A DNA stretch of 64,000 nt from Skeletonema tropicum (GCA_037178625.1 CM074141.1:1-64000), one strand, 5' to 3'. Positions 11,858 through 26,010 are shown, counted from the first letter of the stretch. Program-made: numbers and translations. Notes: a model not told the origin generated them from the sequence alone.

Positions 11858-12897
11858 GACATGAACATGGAATGATTAATGATTAGATTCGCAGCCTGTG
11901 TTTTAATTTGCGTGCAGTGTGCAGTTGGATGAGTAAATAGAAGTAATTACATATTTACAATGGCGTGATACGTTACTTTTCATATATTTGAACATCATGT
12001 CATGTATCAAGACTCACTGCAGATATTTTATTGTATTGACACCGTTAAATTACTTAGGATAGCAACGAAGCGAAGCAAGGGCAAGGGGCCTCTCTCTCTT
12101 TTTTTTGATTGCAAAACTTCTTTTTCCTTTATGTCGTGTAGATAGATGATGTCAGAAGTTGTTCGGCGCGCCCTACTTAGTTGAGGAATCGTTTAGTTCA
12201 GTCTCTCAACAATCTTCTATATTATGTAAGTGGTGCCGCCCAGATGATTATGATGATCGATAGTGTAGTTGGTACTTCTGATTGAATTCGCTTCTATCAG
12301 TCAATTAATTGTCCGCTGATGCATGTTGCATCATGCCGGTGTTCTTGCTTCGTTGTCGACAGCGTGCTTCGCGCTTCGCCCAATTTAATTTTGCTGGGAG
12401 ACTTTTTGGGACTTTTTGAGACGGGCATCTGTAATCTGTACCTATGGTAGGTACTGTAATAAGTAAGTATCATGGGCCGTGGGTATCTTTCGTATTTTGA
12501 GGACTTGCAAAGCGGCACCATCTTTACTTTTTTGAATCACACAGCTCAAGCGGGGGCTCAACATCAACATCAACATCATGACCATGGACCGTATGTATCT
12601 TGTCTCCTACGCGGCCAATGAAGGCGACAAGTGTCATTTTGGAAAGCTCTCGAGCAGCTCTATCGATTCGAGGTATAATGAGCTTGATTGGACAACTTTT
12701 CACAGATCGTCTCGGTTAAAAACGGGCCTAGAAAGTCATCAGCAGGGCCAGATCCGGCTTGACAGCCCGAATTTCACATGAAACGTCCGAATTTGACCAA
12801 AATAAATACAATATGACCACCGTTGGAAAGCTCTTTTCAATCCGAATCGATTGGTACCATCATTATCATTAGTATCAAAATAACAACATGATAATCA

Positions 12898-13273
12898 CTG
12901 CTCGGGCAAGGCCCTCGCGAAAAAGCGTCTCTTAGAGGGAATGAAATCCAGACAGATGGAGCCGAAGATCCAAAAAAGCGACCACTTCAATGCAATAAGA
13001 TCCATGACAGTTGGCACGAGCGTAACACCGTTCTAAACAGAGCTCGGCCTCGCTACCGCTCACCTTCGCAAGACACACTTCCTTTACTCCAACGTTATCA
13101 TCAGCTGGCCTCGACTCCGCTCGGCATCCTGCGCTTCGCTACGGACCCACATTCCATTCCACCACCGCCACTACTATCATCCATTACCATCATTCCTTTA
13201 TTCCTTCATCTATTCGCCTTACGGCTCACCACTGTGGCGGTGGTGGAAGTTACACAATCAACAATACTCAAAA
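12898..13273. repeat. Extra block in long unit 5 (376 bp)
   Basis: Nearly identical to the block of unit 4. The sequence just before it reads ATCATTATCATTAGTATC, as in units 6 and 7 but not unit 4. Confidence 0.85.
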
Positions 13274-14329
13274 ATCATCATTCCATTCCACCACCACCGT
13301 CCTCCACATCCACCACCACATTCGTCACTACCAATCATCAACATCGGCGGTGGTGGAGTTTGGTATTGGTAGCAGCAGCGGTGGTGGTGGTGGAATGACA
13401 AAAGACACTACAAACAACAATACTATCAGCCTTCCACCACCGCCGCAACTACCATGATACCTACCAATACGATACCAAGTCCACCACCGCCACAGTCAAT
13501 ACTACTCAATCCACCACCACTGCTGCTGCCACCACCACCACCATCGACACTTAGCTGGCGGTGGTGTGGAAAGAGTGGAAGTATAATAATTCTTGTTGCG
13601 GCGGTAGTCGAGCGGAGCGAGACAGTGGAAGTCATTATTAACAACACCACCGGTGGCAACTGTCATTGACAAGCTGATCGTCAATACACTGTATTGAGCG
13701 AGTGCGAGCGGCAGCGAGGACGAGCTGTGTTTAATTGTATTGTTCGAATCGATAGAGCTTGGAATGACGATTCCAATGGTCGTGTCATTGTCGATTCTGA
13801 TCAAAATTCGAATGAGAATCTGGAATGTCGATTTGGGGCGTCAAATTCGGATTCTAGGGGTCGATTTAGTTCATTACGATTGACAAAAGATCAATATTTG
13901 ACGTTGATTATAGTACCAATCGATACAACTCATCGAGAGGATTCCAAAACGACACTCATCGTCTTGATACGACCGCTGCAAGAGAAGTTAGAGAGGAAAA
14001 GGTTGATTTGGATATATCGGATTGCATTGGATTGGAGTACAAGGCAAGTAAAAGGAGAGAAGAACATTTTATTATGCAACTAGTGTATGAGAGCTTTCCA
14101 AAACACTACTAATCACATCCATACGATAAAAATACAAGCCAAGATATCAAAGGAGCTATCATTATTTAATGCTATAAAGTAAGTCGCTTATCCTTATTTA
14201 CTACACTATCTAAACCTGAACATCCGTCGCTATTTGGTTGATTGTCATATATATTATATACATGTTGTAATGATCTCTCCAACACTCTCCACTCAACTCC
14301 TTGACAGTCTAGATTCGAGATCATCAACT

Positions 14330-14848
14330 TCATCCGTTGCCACTCATTCTACTCTCATATAAATCCCTACCTCCTCTCCCTTCATCTTCATCCCTTTCAG
14401 GCATCATGGTAATCAAATGTTCCCCATCTTCCATTTTATCATCATAGACAATTACAAATCTTACTAGTCCATGCGGTGAGGTGAGAGTGGAGGCAACTTT
14501 TGCCTTGGTTTCGTAGGTACATTGACCACGTTTGGCGAGGAGGGCAACTGGTACCCCGTGAGACGGTGTAATGTGAATTTTGTCGTCTGCAAACACTCGA
14601 CGACGACGATCATCATCATCCGGATGATGAATCTCTGTAACTCCATGACACAAGTGCATATCATCCGGCACGTACTGCAGTAGCGCTACGTATTGGAGAT
14701 CGTATTCAAATTGTAGGCCAAAGTCAGCTGCGCGGGAGTGAAGTTGTTTGCCGGTTGTGGAGAGCGTGATTGTGGCGCGGACGGCAGTGGTTGTTAGCGA
14801 GAGGAGTAGGAGAAGGGGTTGGAATATTATGAAGAGTCGTTTCATCAT
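14330..14848 (-). CDS. Small secreted PA-domain protein, array copy 6
   Basis: A 172-residue copy with four Arg codons. Its unit is otherwise very close to unit 5, so the Arg-codon count changes independently of the surrounding haplotype. Confidence 0.75.
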   Translation of the reverse strand: MMKRLFIIFQPLLLLLSLTTTAVRATITLSTTGKQLHSRAADFGLQFEYDLQYVALLQYVPDDMHLCHGVTEIHHPDDDDRRRRVFADDKIHITPSHGVPVALLAKRGQCTYETKAKVASTLTSPHGLVRFVIVYDDKMEDGEHLITMMPERDEDEGRGGRDLYESRMSGNG

Positions 14849-15886
14849 GACATGAACATGGAATGATTAATGATTAGATTCGCAGCCTGTGTTTTAATTT
14901 GCGTGCAGTGTGCAGTTGGATGAGTAAATAGAAGTAATTACATATTTACAATGGCGTGATACGTTACTTTTCATATATTTGAACATCATGTCATGTATCA
15001 AGACTCACTGCAGATATTTTATTGTATTGACACCGTTAAATTACTTAGGATAGCAACGAAGCGAAGCAAGGGCAAGGGGCCTCTCTCTCTTTTTTTGATT
15101 GCAAAACTTCTTTTTCCTTTATGTCGTGTAGATAGATGATGTCAGAAGTTGTTCGGCGCGCCCTACTTAGTTGAGGAATCGTTTAGTTCAGTCTCTCAAC
15201 AATCTTCTATATTATGTAAGTGGTGCCGCCCAGATGATTATGATGATCGATAGTGTAGTTGGTACTTCTGATTGAATTCGCTTCTATCAGTCAATTAATT
15301 GTCCGCTGATGCATGTTGCATCATGCCGGTGTTCTTGCTTCGTTGTCGACAGCGTGCTTCGCGCTTCGCCCAATTTAATTTGCTGGGAGACTTTTTGGGA
15401 CTTTTTGAGACGGGCATCTGTAATCTGTACCTATGGTAGGTACTGTAATAAGTAAGTATCATGGGCCGTGGGTATCTTTCGTATTTTGAGGACTTGCAAA
15501 GCGGCACCATCTTTACTTTTTTGAATCACACAGCTCAAGCGGGGGCTCAACATCAACATCAACATCATGACCATGGACCGTATGTATCTTGTCTCCTACG
15601 CGGCCAATGAAGGCGACAAGTGTCATTTTGGAAAGCTCTCGAGCAGCTCTATCGATTCGAGGTATAATGAGCTTGATTGGACAACTTTTCACAGATCGTC
15701 TCGGTTAAAAACGGGCCTAGAAAGTCATCAGCAGGGCCAGATCCGGCTTGACAGCCCGAATTTCACATGAAACGTCCGAATTTGACCAAAATAAATACAA
15801 TATGACCACCGTTGGAAAGCTCTTTTCAATCCGAATCGATTGGTACCATCATTATCATTAGTATCAAAATAACAACATGATAATCA

Positions 15887-16247
15887 CTGCTCGGGCAAGG
15901 CCCTCGCGAAAAAGCGTCTCTTAGAGGGAATGAAATCCAGACAGATGGAGCCGAAGATCCAAAAAAGCGACCACTTCAATGCAATAAGATCCATGACAGT
16001 TGGCACGAGCGTAACACCGTTCTAAACAGAGCTCGGCCTCGCTACCGCTCACCTTCGCAAGACACACTTCCTTTACTCCAACGTTATCATCAGCTGGCCT
16101 CGACTCCGCTCGGCATCCTGCGCTTCGCTACGGACCCACATTCCATTCCACCACCGCATCATCCATTACCATCATTCCTTCATCTATTCGCCTTACGGCT
16201 CACCACTGTGGCGGTGGTGGAAGTTACACAATCAACAATACTCAAAA
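15887..16247. repeat. Extra block in long unit 6 (361 bp)
   Basis: Same block as in unit 5 but with about 15 bp missing from the CCACTACTATC and TTTATTCC portions, which removes one arm of the 15-bp inverted repeat. Confidence 0.85.
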
Positions 16248-17304
16248 ATCATCATTCCATTCCACCACCACCGTCCTCCACATCCACCACCACATTCGTC
16301 ACTACCAATCATCAACATCGGCGGTGGTGGAGTTTGGTATTGGTAGCAGCAGCGTGGTGGTGGTGGAATGACAAAAGACACTACAAACAACAATACTATC
16401 AGCCTTCCACCACCGCCGCAACTACCATGATACCTACCAATACGATACCAAGTCCACCACCGCCACAGTCAATACTACTCAATCCACCACCACTGCTGCT
16501 GCCACCACCACCACCATCGACACTTAGCTGGCGGTGGTGTGGAAAGAGTGGAAGTATAATAATTCTTGTTGCGGCGGTAGTCGAGCGGAGCGAGACAGTG
16601 GAAGTCATTATTAACAACACCACCGGTGGCAACTGTCATTGACAAGCTGATCGTCAATACACTGTATTGAGCGAGTGCGAGCGGCAGCGAGGACGAGCTG
16701 TGTTTAATTGTATTGTTCGAATCGATAGAGCTTGGAATGACGATTCCAATGGTCGTGTCATTGTCGATTCTGATCAAAATTCGAATGAGAATCTGGAATG
16801 TCGATTTGGGGCGTCAAATTCGGATTCTAGGGGTCGATTTAGTTCAGTACGATTGACAAAAGATCAATATTTGACGTTGATTATAGTACCAATCGATACA
16901 ACTCATCGAGAGGATTCCAAAACGACACTCATCGTCTTGATACGACCGCTGCAAGAGAAGTTAGAGAGGAAAAGGTTGATTTGGATATATCGGATTGCAT
17001 TGGATTGGAGTACAAGGCAAGTAAAAGGAGAGAAGAACATTTTATTATGCAACTAGTGTATGAGAGCTTTCCAAAACACTACTAATCACATCCATACGAT
17101 AAAAATACAAGCCAAGATATCAAAGGAGCTATCATTATTTAATGCTATAAAAGTAAAGTCGCTTATCCTTATTTACTACACTATCTAAACCTGAACATCC
17201 GTCGCTATTTGGTTGATTGTCATATATATTATATACATGTTGTAATGATCTCTCCAACACTCTCCACTCAACTCCTTGACAGTCTAGATTCGAGATCATC
17301 AACT

Positions 17305-17823
17305 TCATCCGTTGCCACTCATTCTACTCTCATATAAATCCCTACCTCCTCTCCCTTCATCTTCATCCCTTTCAGGCATCATGGTAATCAAATGTTCCCC
17401 ATCTTCCATTTTATCATCATAGACAATTACAAATCTTACTAGTCCATGCGGTGAGGTGAGAGTGGAGGCAACTTTTGCCTTGGTTTCGTAGGTACATTGA
17501 CCACGTTTGGCGAGGAGGGCAACTGGTACCCCGTGAGACGGTGTAATGTGAATTTTGTCGTCTGCAAACACTCGACGACGACGATCATCATCATCCGGAT
17601 GATGAATCTCTGTAACTCCATGACACAAGTGCATATCATCCGGCACGTACTGCAGTAGCGCTACGTATTGGAGATCGTATTCAAATTGTAGGCCAAAGTC
17701 AGCTGCGCGGGAGTGAAGTTGTTTGCCGGTTGTGGAGAGCGTGATTGTGGCGCGGACGGCAGTGGTTGTTAGCGAGAGGAGTAGGAGAAGGGGTTGGAAT
17801 ATTATGAAGAGTCGTTTCATCAT
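17305..17823 (-). CDS. Small secreted PA-domain protein, array copy 7
   Basis: A 172-residue copy with four Arg codons, in the last long unit, which has a variant form of the extra block. Confidence 0.75.
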   Translation of the reverse strand: MMKRLFIIFQPLLLLLSLTTTAVRATITLSTTGKQLHSRAADFGLQFEYDLQYVALLQYVPDDMHLCHGVTEIHHPDDDDRRRRVFADDKIHITPSHGVPVALLAKRGQCTYETKAKVASTLTSPHGLVRFVIVYDDKMEDGEHLITMMPERDEDEGRGGRDLYESRMSGNG

Positions 17824-18855
17824 GACATGAACATGGAATGATTAATGATTAGATTCGCAGCCTGTGTTTTAATTTGCGTGCAGTGTGCAGTTGGATGAGT
17901 AAATAGAAGTAATTACATATTTACAATGGCGTGATACGTTACTTTTCATATATTTGAACATCATGTCATGTATCAAGACTCACTGCAGATATTTTATTGT
18001 ATTGACACCGTTAAATTACTTAGGATAGCAACGAAGCGAAGCAAGGGCAAGGGGCCTCTCTCTCTTTTTTTTGATTGCAAAACTTCTTTTATGTCGTGTA
18101 GATAGATGATGTCAGAAGTTGTTCGGCGCGCCCTACTTAGTTGAGGAATCGTTTAGTTCAGTCTCTCAACAATCTTCTATATTATGTAAGTGGTGCCGCC
18201 CAGATGATTATGATGATCGATAGTGTAGTTGGTACTTCTGATTGAATTCGCTTCTATCAGTCAATTAATTGTCCGCTGATGCATGTTGCATCATGCCGGT
18301 GTTCTTGCTTCGTTGTCGACAGCGTGCTTCGCGCTTCGCCCAATTAATTTGCTGGGAGACTTTTTGGGACTTTTTGAGACGGGCATCTGTAATCTGTACC
18401 TATGGTAGGTACTGTAATAAGTAAGTATCATGGGCCGTGGGTATCTTTCGTATTTTGAGGACTTGCAAAGCGGCACCATCTTTACTTTTTTGAATCACAC
18501 AGCTCAAGCGGGGGCTCAACATCAACATCAACATCATGACCATGGACCGTATGTATCTTGTCTCCTACGCGGCCAATGAAGGCGACAAGTGTCATTTTGG
18601 AAAGCTCTCGAGCAGCTCTATCGATTCGAGGTATAATGAGCTTGATTGGACAACTTTTCACAGATCGTCTCGGTTAAAAACGGGCCTAGAAAGTCATCAG
18701 CAGGGCCAGATCCGGCTTGACAGCCCGAATTTCACATGAAACGTCCGAATTTGACCAAAATAAATACAATATGACCACCGTTGGAAAGCTCTTTTCAATC
18801 CGAATCGATTGGTACCATCATTATCATTAGTATCAAAATAACAACATGATAATCA

Positions 18856-19251
18856 CTGCTCGGGCAAGGCCCTCGCGAAAAAGCGTCTCTTAGAGGGAAT
18901 GAAATCCAGACAGATGGAGCCGAAGATCCAAAAAAGCGACCACTTCAATGCAATAAGATCCATGACAGTTGGCACGAGCGTAACACCGTTCTAAACAGAG
19001 CTCGGCCTCGCTACCGCTCACCTTCGCAAGACACACTTCCTTTACTCCAACGTTATCATCAGCTGGCCTCGACTCCGCTCGGCAAATAATAATATAGCAC
19101 CACACAACAATCAATCATCACAATGATCATTCTATTCCACCACCGCCACTACTATCATCCATTACCATCATTCCTTTATTCCTTCATCTATTCGCCTTAC
19201 GGCTCACCACTGTGGCGGTGGTGGAAGTTACACAATCAACAATACTCAAAA
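18856..19251. repeat. Variant extra block in long unit 7 (396 bp)
   Basis: The first 230 bp match the other long units. After CTCGGC the sequence is replaced by an AT-rich stretch with CAATCAATCATCACAATG (about 19085-19125) before rejoining at the CCACCACCGCC run. This is the only replacement-type difference I saw between units. Confidence 0.8.
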
Positions 19252-20310
19252 ATCATCATTCCATTCCACCACCACCGTCCTCCACATCCACCACCACATT
19301 CGTCACTACCAATCATCAACATCGGCGGTGGTGGAGTTTGGTATTGGTAGCAGCAGCGGTGGTGGTGGTGGTGGAATGACAAAAGACACTACAAACAACA
19401 ATACTATCAGCCTTCCACCACCGCCGCAACTACCATGATACCTACCAATACGATACCAAGTCCACCACCGCCACAGTCAATACTACTCAATCCACCACCA
19501 CTGCTGCTGCCACCACCACCACCATCGACACTTAGCTGGCGGTGGTGTGGAAAGAGTGGAAGTATAATAATTCTTGTTGCGGCGGTAGTCGAGCGGAGCG
19601 AGACAGTGGAAGTCATTATTAACAACACCACCGGTGGCAACTGTCATTGACAAGCTGATCGTCAATACACTGTATTGAGCGAGTGCGAGCGGCAGCGAGG
19701 ACGAGCTGTGTTTAATTGTATTGTTCGAATCGATAGAGCTTGGAATGACGATTCCAATGGTCGTGTCATTGTCGATTCTGATCAAAATTCGAATGAGAAT
19801 CTGGAATGTCGATTTGGGGCGTCAAATTCGGATTCTAGGGGTCGATTTAGTTCATTACGATTGACAAAAGATCAATATTTGACGTTGATTATAGTACCAA
19901 TCGATACAACTCATCGAGAGGATTCCAAAACGACACTCATCGTCTTGATACGACCGCTGCAAGAGAAGTTAGAGAGGAAAAGGTTGATTTGGATATATCG
20001 GATTGCATTGGATTGGAGTACAAGGCAAGTAAAAGGAGAGAAGAACATTTTATTATGCAACTAGTGTATGAGAGCTTTCCAAAACACTACTAATCACATC
20101 CATACGATAAAAATACAAGCCAAGATATCAAAGGAGCTATCATTATTTAATGCTATAAAGTAAGTCGCTTATCCTTATTTACTACACTATCTAAACCTGA
20201 ACATCCGTCGCTATTTGGTTGATTGTCATATATATTATATACATGTTGTAATGATCTCTCCAACACTCTCCACTCAACTCCTTGACAGTCTAGATTCGAG
20301 ATCATCAACT

Positions 20311-20832
20311 TCATCCGTTGCCACTCATTCTACTCTCATATAAATCCCTACCTCCTCTCCCTTCATCTTCATCCCTTTCAGGCATCATGGTAATCAAATG
20401 TTCCCCATCTTCCATTTTATCATCATAGACAATTACAAATCTTACTAGTCCATGCGGTGAGGTGAGAGTGGAGGCAACTTTTGCCTTGGTTTCGTAGGTA
20501 CATTGACCACGTTTGGCGAGGAGGGCAACTGGTACCCCGTGAGACGGTGTAATGTGAATTTTGTCGTCTGCAAACACTCGACGACGACGACGATCATCAT
20601 CATCCGGATGATGAATCTCTGTAACTCCATGACACAAGTGCATATCATCCGGCACGTACTGCAGTAGCGCTACGTATTGGAGATCGTATTCAAATTGTAG
20701 GCCAAAGTCAGCTGCGCGGGAGTGAAGTTGTTTGCCGGTTGTGGAGAGCGTGATTGTGGCGCGGACGGCAGTGGTTGTTAGCGAGAGGAGTAGGAGAAGG
20801 GGTTGGAATATTATGAAGAGTCGTTTCATCAT
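20311..20832 (-). CDS. Small secreted PA-domain protein, array copy 8
   Basis: A 173-residue copy with five Arg codons. The unit is a mosaic: this gene and its left flank match the copy 1/5/11 type, while the right part of the unit matches the short type of copies 2, 3, 9 and 10. Confidence 0.75.
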   Translation of the reverse strand: MMKRLFIIFQPLLLLLSLTTTAVRATITLSTTGKQLHSRAADFGLQFEYDLQYVALLQYVPDDMHLCHGVTEIHHPDDDDRRRRRVFADDKIHITPSHGVPVALLAKRGQCTYETKAKVASTLTSPHGLVRFVIVYDDKMEDGEHLITMMPERDEDEGRGGRDLYESRMSGNG

Positions 20833-22915
20833 GACATGAACATGGAATGATTAATGATTAGATTCGCAGCCTGTGTTTTAATTTGCGTGCAGTGTGCAGT
20901 TGGATGAGTAAATAGAAGTAATTACATATTTACAATGGCGTGATACGTTACTTTTCATATATTTGAACATCATGTCATGTATCAAGACTCACTGCAGATA
21001 TTTTATTGTATTGACACCGTTAAATTACTTAGGATAGCAACGAAGCGAAGCAAGGGCAAGGGGCCTCTCTCTCTTTTTTTTGATTGCAAAACTTCTTTTT
21101 CCTTTATGTCGTGTAGATAGATGATGTCAGAAGTTGTTCGGCGCGCCCTACTTAGTTGAGGAATCGTTTAGTTCAGTCTCTCAACAATCTTCTATATTAT
21201 GTAAGTGGTGCCGCCCAGATGATTATGATGATCGATAGTGTAGTTGGTACTTCTGATTGAATTCGCTTCTATCAGTCAATTAATTGTCCGCTGATGCATG
21301 TTGCATCATGCCGGTGTTCTTGCTTCGTTGTCGACAGCGTGCTTCGCGCTTCGCCCAATTAATTTGCTGGGAGACTTTTTGGGACTTTTTGAGACGGGCA
21401 TCTGTAATCTGTACCTATGGTAGGTACTGTAATAAGTAAGTATCATGGGCCGTGGGTATCTTTCGTATTTTGAGGACTTGCAAAGCGGCACCATCTTTAC
21501 TTTTTTGAATCACACAGCTCAAGCGGGGGCTCAACATCAACATGAACATCATGACCATGGACCGTATGTATCTTGTCTCCTACGCGGCCAATGAAGGCGA
21601 CAAGTGTCATTTTGGAAAGCTCTCGAGCAGCTCTATCGATTCGAGGTATAATGAGCTTGATTGGACAACTTTTCACAGATCGTCTCGGTTAAAAACGGGC
21701 CTAGAAAGTCATCAGCAGGGCCAGATCCGGCTTGACAGCCCGAATTTCACATGAAACGTCCGAATTTGACCAAAATAAATACAATATGACCACCGTTGGA
21801 AAGCTCTTTTCAATCCGAATCGATTGGTACCATCTTTACAATCAAAATAACAACATGATAATCAATCATCATTCCATTCCACCACCACCGTCCTCCACAT
21901 CCACCACCACATTCGTCACTACCAATCATCAACATCGGCGGTGGTGGAGTTTGGTATTGGTAGCAGCAGCGGTGGTGGAATGACAAAAGACACTACAAAC
22001 AACAATACTATCAGCCTTCCACCACCGCCGCAACTACCATGATACCTACCAATACGATACCAAGTCCACCACCGCCACAGTCAATACTACTCAATCCACC
22101 ACCACTGCTGCTGCCACCACCACCACCATCGACACTTAGCTGGCGGTGGTGTGGAAAGAGTGGAAGTATAATAATTCTTGTTGCGGCGGTAGTCGAGCGG
22201 AGCGAGACAGTGGAAGTCATTATTAACAACACCACCGGTGGCAACTGTCATTGACAAGCTGATCGTCAATACACTGTATTGAGCGAGTGCGAGCGGCAGC
22301 GAGGACGAGCTGTGTTTAATTGTATTGTTCGAATCGATAGAGCTTGGAATGACGATTCCAATGGTCGTGTCATTGTCGATTCTGATCAAAATTCGAATGA
22401 GAATCTGGAATGTCGATTTGGGGCGTCAAATTCGGATTCTAGGGGTCGATTTAGTTCAGTACATTGACAAAAGATCAATATTTGACGTTGATTATAGTAC
22501 CAATCGATACAACTCATCGAGAGGATTCCAAAACGACACTCATCGTCTTGATACGACCGCTGCAAGAGAAGTTAGAGAGGAAAAGGTTGATTTGGATATA
22601 TCGGATTGCATTGGATTGGAGTACAAGGCAAGTAAAAGGAGAGAAGAACATTTTATTATGCAACTAGTGTATGAGAGCTTTCCAAAACACTACTAATCAC
22701 ATCCATACGATAAAAATACAAGCCAAGATATCAAAGGACCTATCATTATTTAATGCTATAAAAGTAAAGTCGCTTATCCTTATTTACTACACTATCTAAA
22801 CCTGAACATCCGTCGCTATTTGGTTGATTGTCATATATATTATATACATGTTGTAATGATCTCTCCAACACTCTCCACTCAACTCCTTGACAGTCTAGAT
22901 TCGAGATCATCAACT

Positions 22916-23431
22916 TCATCCGTTGCCACTCATTCTACTCTCATATAAATCCCTACCTCCTCTCCCTTCATCTTCATCCCTTTCAGGCATCATGGTAATC
23001 AAATGTTCCCCATCTTCCATTTTATCATCATAGACAATTACAAATCTTACTAGTCCATGCGGTGAGGTGAGAGTGGAGGCAACTTTTGCCTTGGTTTCGT
23101 AGGTACATTGACCACGTTTGGCGAGGAGGGCAACTGGTACCCCGTGAGACGGTGTAATGTGAATTTTGTCGTCTGCAAACACTCGACGACGATCATCATC
23201 ATCCGGATGATGAATCTCTGTAACTCCATGACACAAGTGCATATCATCCGGCACGTACTGCAGTAGCGCTACGTATTGGAGATCGTATTCAAATTGTAGG
23301 CCAAAGTCAGCTGCGCGGGAGTGAAGTTGTTTGCCGGTTGTGGAGAGCGTGATTGTGGCGCGGACGGCAGTGGTTGTTAGCGAGAGGAGTAGGAGAAGGG
23401 GTTGGAATATTATGAAGAGTCGTTTCATCAT
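22916..23431 (-). CDS. Small secreted PA-domain protein, array copy 9
   Basis: A 171-residue copy with only three Arg codons, the shortest allele of the CGA run in the window, shared with copy 10. Confidence 0.75.
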   Translation of the reverse strand: MMKRLFIIFQPLLLLLSLTTTAVRATITLSTTGKQLHSRAADFGLQFEYDLQYVALLQYVPDDMHLCHGVTEIHHPDDDDRRRVFADDKIHITPSHGVPVALLAKRGQCTYETKAKVASTLTSPHGLVRFVIVYDDKMEDGEHLITMMPERDEDEGRGGRDLYESRMSGNG

Positions 23432-25494
23432 GACATGAACATGGAATGATTAATGATTAGATTCGCAGCCTGTGTTTTAATTTGCGTGCAGTGTGCAGTT
23501 GGATGAGTAAATAGAAGTAATTACATATTTACAATGGCGTGATACGTTACTTTTCATATATTTGAACATCATGTCATGTATCAAGACTCACTGCAGATAT
23601 TTTATTGTATTGACACCGTTAAATTACTTAGGATAGCAACGAAGCGAAGCAAGGGCAAGGGGCCTCTCTCTCTTTTTTTTGATTGCAAAACTTCTTTATG
23701 TCGTGTAGGTAGATGTCAGAAGTTGTTCGGCGCGCCCTACTTAGTTGAGGAATCGTTTAGTTCAGTCTCTCAACAATCTTCTATATTATGTAAGTGGTGC
23801 CGCCCAGATGATTATGATGATCGATAGTGTAGTTGGTACTTCTGATTGAATTCGCTTCTATCAGTCAATTAATTGTCCGCTGATGCATGTTGCATCATGC
23901 CGGTGTTCTTGCTTCGTTGTCGACAGCGTGCTTCGCCCAATTTTGCTGGGAGACTTTTTGGGACTTTTTGAGACGGGCATCTGTAATCTGTACCTATGGT
24001 AGGTACTGTAATAAGTAAGTATCATGGGCCGTGGGTATCTTTCGTATTTTGAGGACTTGCAAAGCGGCACCATCTTTACTTTTTTGAATCACACAGCTCA
24101 AGCGGGGGCTCAACATCAACATGAACATCATGACCATGGACCGTATGTATCTTGTCTCCTACGCGGCCAATGAAGGCGACAAGTGTCATTTTGGAAAGCT
24201 CTCGAGCAGCTCTATCGATTCGAGGTATAATGAGCTTGATTGGACAACTTTTCACAGATCGTCTCGGTTAAAAACGGGCCTAGAAAGTCATCAGCAGGGC
24301 CAGATCCGGCTTGACAGCCCGAATTTCACATGAAACGTCCGAATTTGACCAAAATAAATACAATATGACCACCGTTGGAAAGCTCTTTTCAATCCGAATC
24401 GATTGGTACCATCTTTACAATCAAAATAACAACATGATAATCAATCATCATTCCATTCCACCACCACCGTCCTCCACATCCACCACCACATTCGTCACTA
24501 CCAATCATCAACATCGGCGGTGGTGGAGTTTGGTATTGGTAGCAGCAGCGGTGGTGGAATGACAAAAGACACTACAAACAACAATACTATCAGCCTTCCA
24601 CCACCGCCGCAACTACCATGATACCTACCAATACGATACCAAGTCCACCACCGCCACAGTCAATACTACTCAATCCACCACCACTGCTGCTGCCACCACC
24701 ACCACCATCGACACTTAGCTGGCGGTGGTGTGGAAAGAGTGGAAGTATAATAATTCTTGTTGCGGCGGTAGTCGAGCGGAGCGAGACAGTGGAAGTCATT
24801 ATTAACAACACCACCGGTGGCAACTGTCATTGACAAGCTGATCGTCAATACACTGTATTGAGCGAGTGCGAGCGGCAGCGAGGACGAGCTGTGTTTAATT
24901 GTATTGTTCGAATCGATAGAGCTTGGAATGACGATTCCAATGGTCGTGTCATTGTCGATTCTGATCAAAATTCGAATGAGAATCTGGAATGTCGATTTGG
25001 GGCGTCAAATTCGGATTCTAGGGGTCGATTTAGTTCAGTACATTGACAAAAGATCAATATTTGACGTTGATTATAGTACCAATCGATACAACTCATCGAG
25101 AGGATTCCAAAACGACACTCATCGTCTTGATACGACCGCTGCAAGAGAAGTTAGAGAGGAAAAGGTTGATTTGGATATATCGGATTGCATTGGATTGGAG
25201 TACAAGGCAAGTAAAAGGAGAGAAGAACATTTTATTATGCAACTAGTGTATGAGAGCTTTCCAAAACACTACTAATCACATCCATACGATAAAAATACAA
25301 GCCAAGATATCAAAGGACCTATCATTATTTAATGCTATAAAAGTAAAGTCGCTTATCCTTATTTACTACACTATCTAAACCTGAACATCCGTCGCTATTT
25401 GGTTGATTGTCATATATATTATATACATGTTGTAATGATCTCTCCAACACTCTCCACTCAACTCCTTGACAGTCTAGATTCGAGATCATCAACT

Positions 25495-26010
25495 TCATCC
25501 GTTGCCACTCATTCTACTCTCATATAAATCCCTACCTCCTCTCCCTTCATCTTCATCCCTTTCAGGCATCATGGTAATCAAATGTTCCCCATCTTCCATT
25601 TTATCATCATAGACAATTACAAATCTTACTAGTCCATGCGGTGAGGTGAGAGTGGAGGCAACTTTTGCCTTGGTTTCGTAGGTACATTGACCACGTTTGG
25701 CGAGGAGGGCAACTGGTACCCCGTGAGACGGTGTAATGTGAATTTTGTCGTCTGCAAACACTCGACGACGATCATCATCATCCGGATGATGAATCTCTGT
25801 AACTCCATGACACAAGTGCATATCATCCGGCACGTACTGCAGTAGCGCTACGTATTGGAGATCGTATTCAAATTGTAGGCCAAAGTCAGCTGCGCGGGAG
25901 TGAAGTTGTTTGCCGGTTGTGGAGAGCGTGATTGTGGCGCGGACGGCAGTGGTTGTTAGCGAGAGGAGTAGGAGAAGGGGTTGGAATATTATGAAGAGTC
26001 GTTTCATCAT
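25495..26010 (-). CDS. Small secreted PA-domain protein, array copy 10
   Basis: A 171-residue copy with three Arg codons, identical in translation to copy 9. The two adjacent units appear to be a recent duplication. Confidence 0.75.
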   Translation of the reverse strand: MMKRLFIIFQPLLLLLSLTTTAVRATITLSTTGKQLHSRAADFGLQFEYDLQYVALLQYVPDDMHLCHGVTEIHHPDDDDRRRVFADDKIHITPSHGVPVALLAKRGQCTYETKAKVASTLTSPHGLVRFVIVYDDKMEDGEHLITMMPERDEDEGRGGRDLYESRMSGNG

